From contig NZ_BPQQ01000016.1 in the NCBI RefSeq assembly GCF_022179325.1, positions 62,001 through 126,000 of the forward strand: 64,000 nt of DNA. Direction: 5' to 3'. Below the pieces are notes generated by a model. It ran no database searches and was not told where the DNA came from. It saw nothing but the letters and a program-made list of their open reading frames with translations. The position numbers and the translations under genes are program-made. Shown piece by piece: positions 17,136-24,145 of this stretch (position 1 is the first letter of the stretch; every line of letters begins with the position of its first letter). This stretch comes from Methylobacterium isbiliense (GTDB lineage: Bacteria > Pseudomonadota > Alphaproteobacteria > Rhizobiales > Beijerinckiaceae).

Positions 17136-18137
17136 ATGTCCGAGCCGCTTCCCGACGACGCCGTCCTGATGACGCTCGCCGGCATCGCGTACGGCGCGCC
17201 CGCCTCGATCGGGCGCTATCTCGGCGAGGCCGCGCCCACCGCCGGCTGGACCCTAGCCTGGCTCGCGGCTCCCGCCGACCCGCCGGTCAACTTCGCCTAC
17301 ATCGCCCGCGACGGCGGCACGGGCGCCTGCGTGCTGGCGATCCGGGGCACCTACCCGAACCCGTTCTCGCCCGCCTATTGGCAGGACGGTGCCCAGGACA
17401 GCCCGTTCGGCGACATGACGGACTGGCCGGGGGCGCCGGGGGCCGCGATCTCGGCCGGCACGGCGCAGGGGCTGGCCAACCTCCTGGCGCTGCGCGATGC
17501 CGAGGGGGTCACGCTCGCCGCAGCGGTGGCCGCCCTGCCGCCGGAGGCCGCCCTCACGGTCACCGGGCACAGCCTCGGCGGCACGCTCGCGCCGGTGCTG
17601 GCCCTGCGTCTCGCCGAGGCGGAGCCGGACCGGTGCCTCGGTGCCGTGAGCTTCGCCGGCATGACCCCGGGCAACCAGCCGTTCGCCGACCTGTTCGGGC
17701 CGGGCTCGCGCCTGGAGGGCCGCTTGCGCCGCGTGTTCAACACCCTCGACACGGTGGCGTATGGCTGGGACCGGGTGCTGGCCACCCGGGATTTCTACCA
17801 GCCCGCCCCGCAGGGCGGCCTCGCGGTCGAGGCGTTGCTGACGGCGACAGCGGCGCGGCTCGCCCTCGGCGGCTACGGCTACGCGCCGGTCGGCCCGGCC
17901 GTCCCGCTGCCGGGCGTGCTGCTGCGCGAGCCCGTCATCCCCTGCGACCTCGTCGCCTACGTGTTCGAGACGCTGCATCAGCACATGCCGGACACCTACC
18001 TGGCCCTGCTCGGGGCGCCTCCGCTGCCGTTCTCGATCATCTTCGGCAGCGCGGTGGTGCCGCGCGGCCACGCGGCCGCCACCGGTTCGCCCACGCCCCG
18101 GCCCGCGCCGGTGCATCTCGACGGCATTGCGCGCTGA
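17136..18137 (+). CDS. Class 3 lipase-like alpha/beta hydrolase
   Basis: 333-aa hydrolase. The nucleophile elbow GHSLGG is at residues 144-149 (Ser146), after VLAIRGTYPNPFSPAYW, whose RGT is the oxyanion-side motif of fungal-type class 3 lipases. A candidate acid residue is in RVFNTLDTVAYGWD, and a candidate histidine in FETLHQHMPDTYLALLG. There is no signal peptide. It follows the GH18 gene by 33 bp on the same strand and closes the three-gene cassette. Likely reaction: ester hydrolysis of a lipid; the true substrate is unknown. Confidence 0.82.
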   Translation: MSEPLPDDAVLMTLAGIAYGAPASIGRYLGEAAPTAGWTLAWLAAPADPPVNFAYIARDGGTGACVLAIRGTYPNPFSPAYWQDGAQDSPFGDMTDWPGAPGAAISAGTAQGLANLLALRDAEGVTLAAAVAALPPEAALTVTGHSLGGTLAPVLALRLAEAEPDRCLGAVSFAGMTPGNQPFADLFGPGSRLEGRLRRVFNTLDTVAYGWDRVLATRDFYQPAPQGGLAVEALLTATAARLALGGYGYAPVGPAVPLPGVLLREPVIPCDLVAYVFETLHQHMPDTYLALLGAPPLPFSIIFGSAVVPRGHAAATGSPTPRPAPVHLDGIAR

Positions 18138-18500
18138 GCCGTGTTCCTGATCGCGGCATGACGCGCGCGGGTCCCCTGTCCTGCTCGGGCTTTCGCCTTC
18201 ACCCATTGGCATGTGAAGCGCGCGTGCATCCGCGAGCCCGCGCCGGTTGGTTGCCCGTGCGATCCCTGGCGCAGATCGGATCTGGACCGATTCCAGATCA
18301 TCGAGCCAAACACCTGGAAAATTGAGCTGATTTGACAGGGACGAACGCCTCGTGCGACCGGTCTCCATCCAGCCTTGCTGGTGAAATTTTCCGCGCTCAA
18401 CAAAAATTCCTTGTCGTTCCACGGAACCGCGCGATTGATTCCCGGCCTGCGCATCCGCCACCTTCCGCGTCGCAACGAGAACCGAACCGCGGAGGAGACG
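18138..18500. other. Intergenic region with one hairpin, upstream of fdsG
   Basis: 363 bp without a supported gene. It includes an 8-bp perfect inverted repeat at 18279-18299 (GATCTGGA, 5-base loop, TCCAGATC) and a more AT-rich stretch (18300-18440) just before the fds genes. A TTGACA hexamer is at 18332-18337, but I see no matching -10 element at the usual distance. Confidence 0.4.
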
Positions 18501-18974
18501 ATGCCGGCCATCGAGCCGTGGAGCGCGCCGCGCGCCGCCGAGATCATCGCCGGGCTCGCCGACCGCGAGGGCGCAATGCTGCCGATCCTGCATGCCCTGC
18601 AGGAGGCGTTCGGCTTCGTGCACGAGGAGGCGGTGCCGCTCATCGCCGAGGCGCTGAACGTCTCGAAGGCGGAGGTGCACGGCTGCATCACCTTCTACCA
18701 CGATTTCCGCGCCGGCCCGCCCGGACGGCAGGTGGTGAAGCTCTGCCGGGCCGAGGCGTGTCAGGCGGTCGGCGCCGAGGCGATGCACGCCGAGGTGCTG
18801 CGCCGGCTCGGCATCGAGTGGCACGGCACGACCCGCGACGGCGCGGTGACGGTGGAGCCGGTCTACTGCCTCGGCCTGCGCGCCTGCGGCCCGGCCGCGC
18901 TGATCGACGATGCCCCGGTGGCGCGGCTCGATGCCGACGGCCTCCAGGCCGCGCTGATAGAGGTGGCCGCGTGA
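18501..18974 (+). CDS. fdsG: NAD-dependent formate dehydrogenase gamma subunit (NuoE-like), ligand Cys altered
   Basis: 157-aa homologue of the FdsG/NuoE 24-kDa-type subunit, which holds one [2Fe-2S] cluster in soluble molybdenum/tungsten formate dehydrogenases. N-terminal helical part (ILHALQEAFGFVHEEAVPLIAEAL) and the thioredoxin-like domain are intact. Cluster ligands follow the pattern C-x4-C (Cys82, Cys87) and C-x3-C; the third Cys is at 123 in VYCLGL, but position 127, where the fourth ligand is expected, is Arg (codon CGC), with a Cys at 129. ATG at 18501 has a GGAGGAG site. Its last four bases overlap the GTG start of the fdsB remnant. Function is doubtful because fdsB and fdsA are broken. 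Confidence 0.85.
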   Translation: MPAIEPWSAPRAAEIIAGLADREGAMLPILHALQEAFGFVHEEAVPLIAEALNVSKAEVHGCITFYHDFRAGPPGRQVVKLCRAEACQAVGAEAMHAEVLRRLGIEWHGTTRDGAVTVEPVYCLGLRACGPAALIDDAPVARLDADGLQAALIEVAA

Positions 18975-19288
18975 GCGTGACGGTCTTCATCCCCCGCGAT
19001 TCGGTTGCCCTCGGGCTCGGCGCCGACCGGGTCGCCCGACCCCTCGCGAAGGCCGCGGCGGCGCGCGGCCTCGACCTCACCATCGTGCGCACGGGCTCGC
19101 GCGGCATGGTCTGGCTCGAACCGATGGGCGAGGTCGCGACACCGCAGGGCCGCATCGCCTACGGTCCGGTGCGGCCGGGCGACGTGGAATCGCTGCTCGA
19201 CGCGGGGCTCGCCGAGGGCGGGGCGCACCGCCTGCGCGTCGCCCCTCCGACTGGCAGGCGCGCTTCTTCGAGGAGGATTTTTCCCTGA
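18971..19288 (+). pseudogene. fdsB: Truncated fdsB (formate dehydrogenase beta subunit), N-terminal fragment
   Basis: Starts with GTG in a GTGA overlap with fdsG. The first about 90 residues (VTVFIPRDSVALGLGADRVA; GSRGMVWLEPMGEVATPQG; RIAYGPVRPGDVESLLDAGL) match the N-terminal thioredoxin-like extension of FdsB. The family then continues with a NuoF-type NADH/FMN domain, for a total above 500 aa. Here the frame leaves the family after HRLRVAP near position 19242 and stops at 19288, giving 105 aa. The whole FMN/NADH and [4Fe-4S] part is missing. This is a deletion remnant, not a working subunit. Confidence 0.8.
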
Positions 19289-19323
19289 CGCGCATCGCCC
19301 AGACCCTCGACGCGGCGGAGTGA
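19243..19323 (+). pseudogene. fdsA: C-terminal tail fragment, probably of fdsA
   Basis: In another frame from the fdsB remnant, about 26 codons (SDWQARFFEEDFSLTRIAQT, then LDAAE) end in a TGA at 19321-19323 that overlaps the ATG of fdsD. In fds operons the catalytic molybdopterin subunit FdsA (about 950 aa) lies between fdsB and the fdsD/fdhD genes, so this tail is best read as its last residues, fused to fdsB by one large deletion with its junction near 19240-19246. The match of the tail itself to FdsA is from memory of similar C-termini and is not secure. Confidence 0.5.
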
Positions 19324-19616
19324 TGGCGATGAGCGCGACCTCCTCGACCGACAAGCTCGTGCGCATGGCCAACCAGATCGCCACCTTCTTCCGCTCCTAT
19401 CCGGAGGAGGAGGCCGTGGCCGGCATCCGCAAGCATATCGCGGCCTACTGGACGCCGACGATGCGCGCGCGGCTGGAGGCCCATGCCGCGCAGGCCGGCG
19501 GGCGCCTCGACCCGCTCGTCGTGGCGGCGTTCGAGCGGGCGGCGGCGCCGAGCCCGGTCCGGCCCGCGACCTCCGACCCGCATCGCCTCGGCGAGGGCGC
19601 GAGCGACGCAGGCTGA
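19323..19616 (+). CDS. fdsD: Formate dehydrogenase delta subunit
   Basis: 97-aa protein matching FdsD, the small delta subunit or assembly factor of NAD-dependent formate dehydrogenase. The family core is present: KLVRMANQIATFFRSYPEEE, then AVAGIRKHIAAYWTPTMRAR, ending with a helix containing LDPLVVAAFERAA. Two ATG codons (19323 and 19329) are possible; the first overlaps the upstream TGA. The gene is intact although the catalytic subunit it serves is missing from this locus. It could still serve another formate dehydrogenase encoded elsewhere, or be drifting. Confidence 0.85.
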   Translation: MAMSATSSTDKLVRMANQIATFFRSYPEEEAVAGIRKHIAAYWTPTMRARLEAHAAQAGGRLDPLVVAAFERAAAPSPVRPATSDPHRLGEGASDAG

Positions 19617-19621
19617 CCCGG

Positions 19622-20575
19622 GTGACGGCCGCGCCGGTTCGGCGTACCAACCGGCCATCCGACAGGCAGGCCCGGTTTGCCATGCGAAAGACTTCGCCCT
19701 CCCCCGCTTCGCCATCCAGCGGCGGGCTGCTGCCCGGCGGCGGCGAGGCGGCGGCCGACACGGCCGTGCGCGTGCCCACGCGAGTGATCGCCTACGCGGA
19801 TCCCGAGCCGCGGGCCGACACGCGGCCGCTCGCGGTCGAGATGCCGGTGAACGTGATCTACGGCAGCGTGCCCTACGCGGTCATGATGACGACGCCCGCC
19901 GACCTCGTGGATTTCGCCTACGGCTTCAGCCTGACCGAGGGCATCGTGCGCTCGGCCGACGAGATCCGCGGCGCGGCCGTGGAACCGGGCGACGGGGGCC
20001 TGCGCCTCCTCGTCGACCTCGCGCCGGGGCGGCTGCGCGAGCACCTCGCCCGCAAGCGCGCGATCAGCGGCCGCACCGGCTGCGGCGTCTGCGGCATCGA
20101 CGACCTCGCCGACATCCCGAAGGCCGAGTCGAAGCCCGATGCCGGTGTGACAGTGCGGCTCGCCGCGGTGGAGCGGGCGCTCGCCGCCCTGTTCGATCGC
20201 CAGATTCTCAACCGCGAGACGCGGGCGGTTCACGCCGCCGCCTGGGCGGATCTCGACGGGCAGGTGCTCGCGGTGCGCGAGGATGTCGGGCGCCACAATG
20301 CCCTCGACAAGCTTATCGGGGCGCTGCTGCGCGCGGGCACGCGGCCGGAGACGGGCTTCCTCGTCATCACCAGCCGCTGCTCGTTCGAGATGGTCGAGAA
20401 GGCGGCGAGCCTCGGCGCCGCGGTGCTGGTGGCGATCTCCGCCCCGACCTCGCTTGCGGTGGAACGCGCCCGCCTGCACGGCCTCACCCTGGCGGCGATC
20501 GCCCGCAGCGACACCGTCACGGTGTTCACCGGACCCGAGCGCCTCGTCACCGCGCCACCGGCGCCCTCCCCTTGA
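19622..20575 (+). CDS. fdhD: Formate dehydrogenase accessory sulfurtransferase FdhD
   Basis: 317-aa FdhD protein, needed to pass sulfur from a cysteine desulfurase to the molybdenum/tungsten bis-MGD cofactor before it enters formate dehydrogenase. The CxxC sulfur-relay motif is present in RTGCGVCGIDDLAD (Cys154, Cys157). Other landmarks are EMPVNVIYGSVPYAVMMTT, FAYGFSLTEGIV, REDVGRHNALDKLIG and TSRCSFEMVEKAA. The GTG at 19622 lies five bases after the fdsD stop; an ATG at codon 21 is an alternative start. It is complete and may support formate dehydrogenases encoded elsewhere. Confidence 0.92.
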   Translation: MTAAPVRRTNRPSDRQARFAMRKTSPSPASPSSGGLLPGGGEAAADTAVRVPTRVIAYADPEPRADTRPLAVEMPVNVIYGSVPYAVMMTTPADLVDFAYGFSLTEGIVRSADEIRGAAVEPGDGGLRLLVDLAPGRLREHLARKRAISGRTGCGVCGIDDLADIPKAESKPDAGVTVRLAAVERALAALFDRQILNRETRAVHAAAWADLDGQVLAVREDVGRHNALDKLIGALLRAGTRPETGFLVITSRCSFEMVEKAASLGAAVLVAISAPTSLAVERARLHGLTLAAIARSDTVTVFTGPERLVTAPPAPSP

Positions 20576-20631
20576 GGGCCGAGCCCGGCGCGGGCGCACG
20601 GCGGACCGATGCGACCGGCCCGGCTCGGGGC

Positions 20632-21693
20632 CTACACCTCGCGGGAGGCGGGGTGCAGCGCGGCGCGCCCCGCGCCGCGCTCGTACCAGCCCCGGCTGCG
20701 GTTCACGATCCAGACCACCGTGAGCATCACCGGGACCTCGATCAGCACGCCGACGACGGTGGCGAGCGCCGCGCCCGAATGGAACCCGAACAGGCTGATC
20801 GCGGCCGCCACCGCGAGTTCGAAGAAGTTCGAGGCGCCGATCAGCGCCGAAGGGCCGGCGACGCAGTGCTGTTCCCCGGCCAGGCGGTTGAGCCCGTAGG
20901 CCAGCCCCGCGTTGAAATACACCTGAATGAGGATCGGCACGGCCAGCAGGGCAATGACCAGCGGCTGCGCCAGGATCTGCTCGCCCTGGAAGCCGAACAG
21001 CAGCACCAGCGTGGCGAGCAGGGCGACCAGCGACACCGGGCCGAGGGTGTGCAGCAGCCGGTCCAAGGCCGCCTGTCCGCCCGAGGCCAGCAAGGCCCGG
21101 CGCACGAGCTGCGCCACGATCACCGGAATGACGATGTAGAGCACGACCGAGAGCACCAGCGTGCTCCACGGGACCGTGATGGACGACAGGCCGAGCAAGA
21201 GACCGACGATGGGGGCGAAGGCCACCACCATGATGCTGTCGTTGAGCGCAACCTGCGACAAGGTGAAATGCGGCTCGCCCTTGGTCAGGTTGGACCAGAC
21301 GAACACCATGGCGGTGCAGGGCGCGGCGGCCAGGATGATCAGGCCGGCGATGTAGCTGTCGAGCTGGTCGGCCGGCAGGTAGGGCTTGAACAGGTATCCC
21401 ACGAACAGCCAGCCGAGCAGCGCCATGGAGAAGGGCTTGACGGCCCAGTTGATCAGGAGGGTGACGCCGATGCCGCGCCAGTGCCGGCCGACCTGGCCGA
21501 GCGCGGCGAAGTCGATCTTGAGCAGCATCGGAATGACCATCAGCCAGATCAGCACCGCCACCGGCAGGTTGACCTTGGCGACCTCGGTCGCGCCGACCAG
21601 CTGAAAGAACCCCGGCATCACGTGGCCGAGCGCGAGGCCGGCAAGGATGCAGAGGGCGACCCACAGGGTCAGGTAGCGTTCGAAGGTGGACAT
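20632..21693 (-). CDS. acr3: ACR3-family arsenite efflux transporter
   Basis: 353-aa inner-membrane transporter with ten predicted helices, of the ACR3 (bile acid:sodium symporter-like) family that expels arsenite. Landmarks are LPVAVLIWLMVIPMLLKIDF, the NWAVKPFSMALLGWLF helix, the conserved Cys in IILAAAPCTAMVFVWS, ALNDSIMVVAFAP and the C-terminal GASNFFELAVAAAISLFG with the conserved Glu. It is the last gene of the ars operon read on the minus strand (arsR, phosphatase-type arsC, glutaredoxin-type arsC, acr3), 23 bp after arsC. Confidence 0.93.
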   Translation of the reverse strand: MSTFERYLTLWVALCILAGLALGHVMPGFFQLVGATEVAKVNLPVAVLIWLMVIPMLLKIDFAALGQVGRHWRGIGVTLLINWAVKPFSMALLGWLFVGYLFKPYLPADQLDSYIAGLIILAAAPCTAMVFVWSNLTKGEPHFTLSQVALNDSIMVVAFAPIVGLLLGLSSITVPWSTLVLSVVLYIVIPVIVAQLVRRALLASGGQAALDRLLHTLGPVSLVALLATLVLLFGFQGEQILAQPLVIALLAVPILIQVYFNAGLAYGLNRLAGEQHCVAGPSALIGASNFFELAVAAAISLFGFHSGAALATVVGVLIEVPVMLTVVWIVNRSRGWYERGAGRAALHPASREV

Positions 21694-21716
21694 GGGGGCA
21701 CAGGCTTTCGCGGGGT

Positions 21717-22145
21717 TCAGGCGGTGGCGACACGCCGGCCGTGTTCATCCACGACCCGCTCACCGTCCTCTTTGATGAACTCGCCCTGCTGCGCCGGCAG
21801 CAGGTCCAGCACGGCCTCGGACGGCCGGCACAGGCGCACGCCCTTGGGCGAGACCACCAGCGGGCGGTTGAGCAGGATGGGGTGCGCCGCGATGGCGTCG
21901 AGCAACTGCGCGTCGGTCAGCGCCGGGTTGCTCAACCCGAGCTCGGCGTAGGGCGTGCCCTTCTCGCGCAGCACGTCGCGTACCGACAGGCCGGCGCGAT
22001 CGAGCAGCGCGACCAGTAGGGCCCGCGACGGCGGGGTTTTCAGGTACTCGATCACATGCGGCTCGATGCCGGCGTTGCGGATCATCGCCAGGGTGTTGCG
22101 CGAGGTACCGCAGGCCGGGTTGTGGTAGATGATCACGTCCATCAC
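21717..22145 (-). CDS. arsC: Arsenate reductase, glutaredoxin-coupled type
   Basis: 142-aa ArsC of the Spx/ArsC (E. coli plasmid R773) family, reducing arsenate to arsenite with glutathione and glutaredoxin. The catalytic Cys is at residue 12 in YHNPACGTSRN; downstream are EYLKTPPS, the LREKGTPYAELGL segment, LNRPLVVSPKGVRLCRPSE and VLDLLP. Its start overlaps the stop of the upstream, chemically different arsenate reductase by four bases, so translation is probably coupled. Confidence 0.93.
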   Translation of the reverse strand: MMDVIIYHNPACGTSRNTLAMIRNAGIEPHVIEYLKTPPSRALLVALLDRAGLSVRDVLREKGTPYAELGLSNPALTDAQLLDAIAAHPILLNRPLVVSPKGVRLCRPSEAVLDLLPAQQGEFIKEDGERVVDEHGRRVATA

Positions 22146-22669
22146 GCGACCTGCGGCCGGGCCGACGTGGCCCCTTCCTGGTGGCCGATCTCCCGCACCT
22201 TGGCGGTCAGCGCGAACTCGTCCAGGCTGGCGATCGGCAGGGCGATGAACGCCGCGATGCGGTTCTTGAGATAGCGCTGCGCCTGGCGGAAGGCCGCCGC
22301 CTTCACGTAGTCCAGGCCCTCAATCGCGGCGGGGTCCTCGATACCCCAATGCGCCGTGACCGGCTGACCGGGCCAGAAGGGGCAGGTTTCGCCGGCTGCG
22401 TCGTCACAGACCGTGAATACGAAATCCATCACCGGGGCATCCGGCGCGGCGAACTCGTCCCAGCTCTTCGAGCGCAGGCCTGAGGTGGGATAACCGCTCT
22501 CCTGCAACGCCTGCAGGGCAAGCGGGTGCGGCTGGCCCTTGGGCCGGCTGCCGGCCGAGAACGCCCGGAAGCGTCCCTGCCCGTCCTTGTTGAGCATGGC
22601 TTCCGCCAGGATCGAACGGGCCGAGTTGCCGGTGCAGAGGAACAGCACGTTGTAGACGCGATCAGGCAT
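22142..22669 (-). CDS. arsC: Arsenate reductase, low-molecular-weight phosphatase type
   Basis: 175-aa protein of the low-molecular-weight tyrosine phosphatase fold. The P-loop LCTGNSARS holds the nucleophile Cys12; VCDDAAGETCPFWPG carries two more cysteines (about 88 and 96) at positions used for the disulfide relay in thioredoxin-type ArsC or for arsenite release. SAGSRPKGQPHPLAL and the DFVFTVCDD acid loop complete the active site. It overlaps arsR by eight bases upstream and the second arsC downstream, so all three are translated from one mRNA. Confidence 0.9.
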   Translation of the reverse strand: MPDRVYNVLFLCTGNSARSILAEAMLNKDGQGRFRAFSAGSRPKGQPHPLALQALQESGYPTSGLRSKSWDEFAAPDAPVMDFVFTVCDDAAGETCPFWPGQPVTAHWGIEDPAAIEGLDYVKAAAFRQAQRYLKNRIAAFIALPIASLDEFALTAKVREIGHQEGATSARPQVA

Positions 22670-23024
22670 GGGCGGTGTCTCCGGGGAGGCAAAGGCAGGC
22701 CGTCAGGGCTTCGACGGCCGGGGTGCAGACCTCCGGGCGGCCCTGGCAGCAGTCGCGCATCAGGAACTCGACCAGGCCTGACAGGCCCGCGAACGCGGCG
22801 CTGTAGAGGATCGAGCGCCCCTCTCGCCGGGACTGGATCAGCCCGGCGCGGCTCAGCTCCTTGAGGTGGAACGAGAGATTGGTGCCGGACACTCCGACCC
22901 CGCCCGCGAGCACGCCGGCCGCCAGACCGTCCGGGCCGGCGGTGACGAGCGCCCGCACGATGCGCAGGCGGTGCTCCTGACCGAGGGCCGCGAAGGCGGC
23001 GATGGCTTGCCGTTCATCCATCAT
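22662..23024 (-). CDS. arsR: ArsR-family arsenic-responsive repressor
   Basis: 120-aa winged-helix metalloregulator that would repress the ars operon until As(III) binds. The recognition helix is in GVGVSGTNLSFHLKELSRAG, followed by the wing RREGRSILYSA. The usual alpha-3 ELCVCDL arsenic site of R773 ArsR is absent. Instead the C-terminus has DCCQGRPEVC (Cys92, Cys93, Cys100), the arrangement of the Acidithiobacillus-type ArsR sensor, plus two further cysteines at 110 and 112. It is the first gene of the minus-strand ars operon and is divergent from arsH. Confidence 0.9.
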   Translation of the reverse strand: MMDERQAIAAFAALGQEHRLRIVRALVTAGPDGLAAGVLAGGVGVSGTNLSFHLKELSRAGLIQSRREGRSILYSAAFAGLSGLVEFLMRDCCQGRPEVCTPAVEALTACLCLPGDTAHA

Positions 23025-23071
23025 CTATGCAATATCTCAATCATTGTTGAAATGTAGACGAAAGCCGCCCC
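23025..23071. promoter_or_regulatory. arsR-arsH divergent promoter/operator region
   Basis: A 47-bp AT-rich gap between the divergent arsR and arsH genes. It includes the inverted repeat TCAA-n6-TTGA at 23037-23050, which resembles the short dyads bound by ArsR proteins. Both promoters must overlap here, so one bound repressor dimer could control both directions. Confidence 0.5.
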
Positions 23072-23818
23072 TTGGACAAGCCCGCCCAGCCGTTTGCCGA
23101 CGGCCTGCCGAACCTCAGCGCCGCGCACTTCGAGACGCCCACGGCCGCCGCCATCACCCCCCGGCAGCCGTTCACCCACGCCCCGCGTTTCCTGATCCTC
23201 TACGGCTCACTGCGGGAGCGGTCGTTCAGCCGGTTCCTGGCCTACGAGGCGGCCCGCCTGCTCGAAGTCATGGGCGGCGAGGTGCGGATCTTCCATGCGG
23301 ACGGCCTGCCTCTGCCCGACGACACCACCGCCGACCATCCGAAGGTGCAGGAGCTGCGCCAGCTCTCGCTCTGGTCCGAGGGGCAGGTCTGGGTGTCGCC
23401 CGAGCGGCACGGCAACCTCACCGGCGTGATGAAAAGCCAGATCGACTGGCTGCCGCTCAGCGAGGGCAGCGTGCGCCCGACCCAGGGCCGCACCCTCGCC
23501 GTCATGCAGGTGTCCGGCGGCTCGCAGAGCTTCAACGCCGTCAACAGCCTGCGCCTGCTCGGGCGCTGGATGCGGATGATCACCATCCCGAACCAGTCGA
23601 GCGTGCCCATGGCCTACCGGGAATTCGACGAGGGCGGCCGCATGAAGCCCGGCCCGCTCTACGACCGCGTGGTGGACGTCTGCGAGGAGCTGATGAAGTT
23701 CACGCTGCTGACCCGCGAGCGGGCCGACGCTCTCGTGGACCGCTACAGCGAGCGCAAGGAGCGCGACCCCGACCGCCTGAAGGCCGTGGGCGCCGACATC
23801 GGCTTCGCTCAGCGCTGA
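23072..23818 (+). CDS. arsH: ArsH, NADPH-dependent FMN reductase (organoarsenical oxidase)
   Basis: 248-aa flavodoxin-like protein of the ArsH family, which oxidises trivalent organoarsenicals and has NADPH:FMN reductase or quinone reductase activity. The FMN phosphate loop is [15 protein letters not shown]; later landmarks are [40 protein letters not shown], and [20 protein letters not shown]. The start is a TTG: the frame has a stop at 23048-23050 and no ATG or GTG between it and the conserved N-terminus. Divergent from arsR across a 47-bp regulatory gap, so probably under the same repressor. Confidence 0.93.
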   Translation: MDKPAQPFADGLPNLSAAHFETPTAAAITPRQPFTHAPRFLILYGSLRERSFSRFLAYEAARLLEVMGGEVRIFHADGLPLPDDTTADHPKVQELRQLSLWSEGQVWVSPERHGNLTGVMKSQIDWLPLSEGSVRPTQGRTLAVMQVSGGSQSFNAVNSLRLLGRWMRMITIPNQSSVPMAYREFDEGGRMKPGPLYDRVVDVCEELMKFTLLTRERADALVDRYSERKERDPDRLKAVGADIGFAQR

Positions 23819-23924
23819 CGGCGCCCGCCCGGCCGCGACCCGACCTCGGCGCCGGTTTCCCCTCTTTCCCGCCCGCCGGCGCTTGTCACGCGCCCCGGCC
23901 CGCATTACACAGCGCCCATCGCAC

Positions 23925-24001
23925 GCCGCCATAGCTCAGTTGGTTAGAGCGCTAGATTGTGGATCTAGAGGTCCCCCGTTCGAGCCGGGGTGGCGGTACC
24001 A
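23925..24001 (+). tRNA. tRNA-His (anticodon GTG)
   Basis: Complete cloverleaf of 77 nt with an encoded CCA. Acceptor stem GCCGCCA/TGGCGGT, D-loop AGTTGGTTAGA, anticodon stem CTAGA/TCTAG with loop TTGTGGA (GTG anticodon), T-arm CCCCG-TTCGAGC-CGGGG, discriminator A. The base before the acceptor stem is C and the discriminator is A, so the tRNA lacks the usual G-1:C73 pair, as known for many alphaproteobacterial tRNA-His. Its 3' part doubles as the attachment site of the element that follows. Confidence 0.95.
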
Positions 24002-24005
24002 GCGA
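23954..24005. other. attL core (52-bp direct repeat, overlaps tRNA-His)
   Basis: Starts in the anticodon stem of tRNA-His and runs four bases past the CCA. Identical over 52 bp to 35092-35143. The bases just outside the match differ at both ends (T versus G on the left, A versus T on the right), so these are the exact limits of the repeat. Confidence 0.92.
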
Positions 24006-24068
24006 ACCCTCTACAAACAAACGATGTTTCGAGGCGGCATGGGAGCCGCCCATATCGCCAATGCCGAA

Positions 24069-24090
24069 CGGGTCGGCACCGGGTCGGCAC
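24069..24090 (+). repeat. Tandem 11-mer CGGGTCGGCAC x2, left end
   Basis: Two back-to-back copies of CGGGTCGGCAC, 63 bp inside attL. The identical tandem pair, in the same orientation, recurs at 34954-34975 near attR. Position and repetition suggest arm-type binding sites for the integrase or the excisionase. The rest of 24006-24145 shows no gene. Confidence 0.6.
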
Positions 24091-24145
24091 ACGCTCAGGC
24101 TAGCAATCGCTGCCCTGCGACAATTTTGCTGGGGCAGTCCACACC

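Noticed and set aside
19243-19323. A programmed frameshift joining fdsB to its downstream part
   Set aside because: The downstream frame offers only about 26 codons, far too few to supply the missing FMN/NADH and cluster domains, so a deletion is the simpler explanation.
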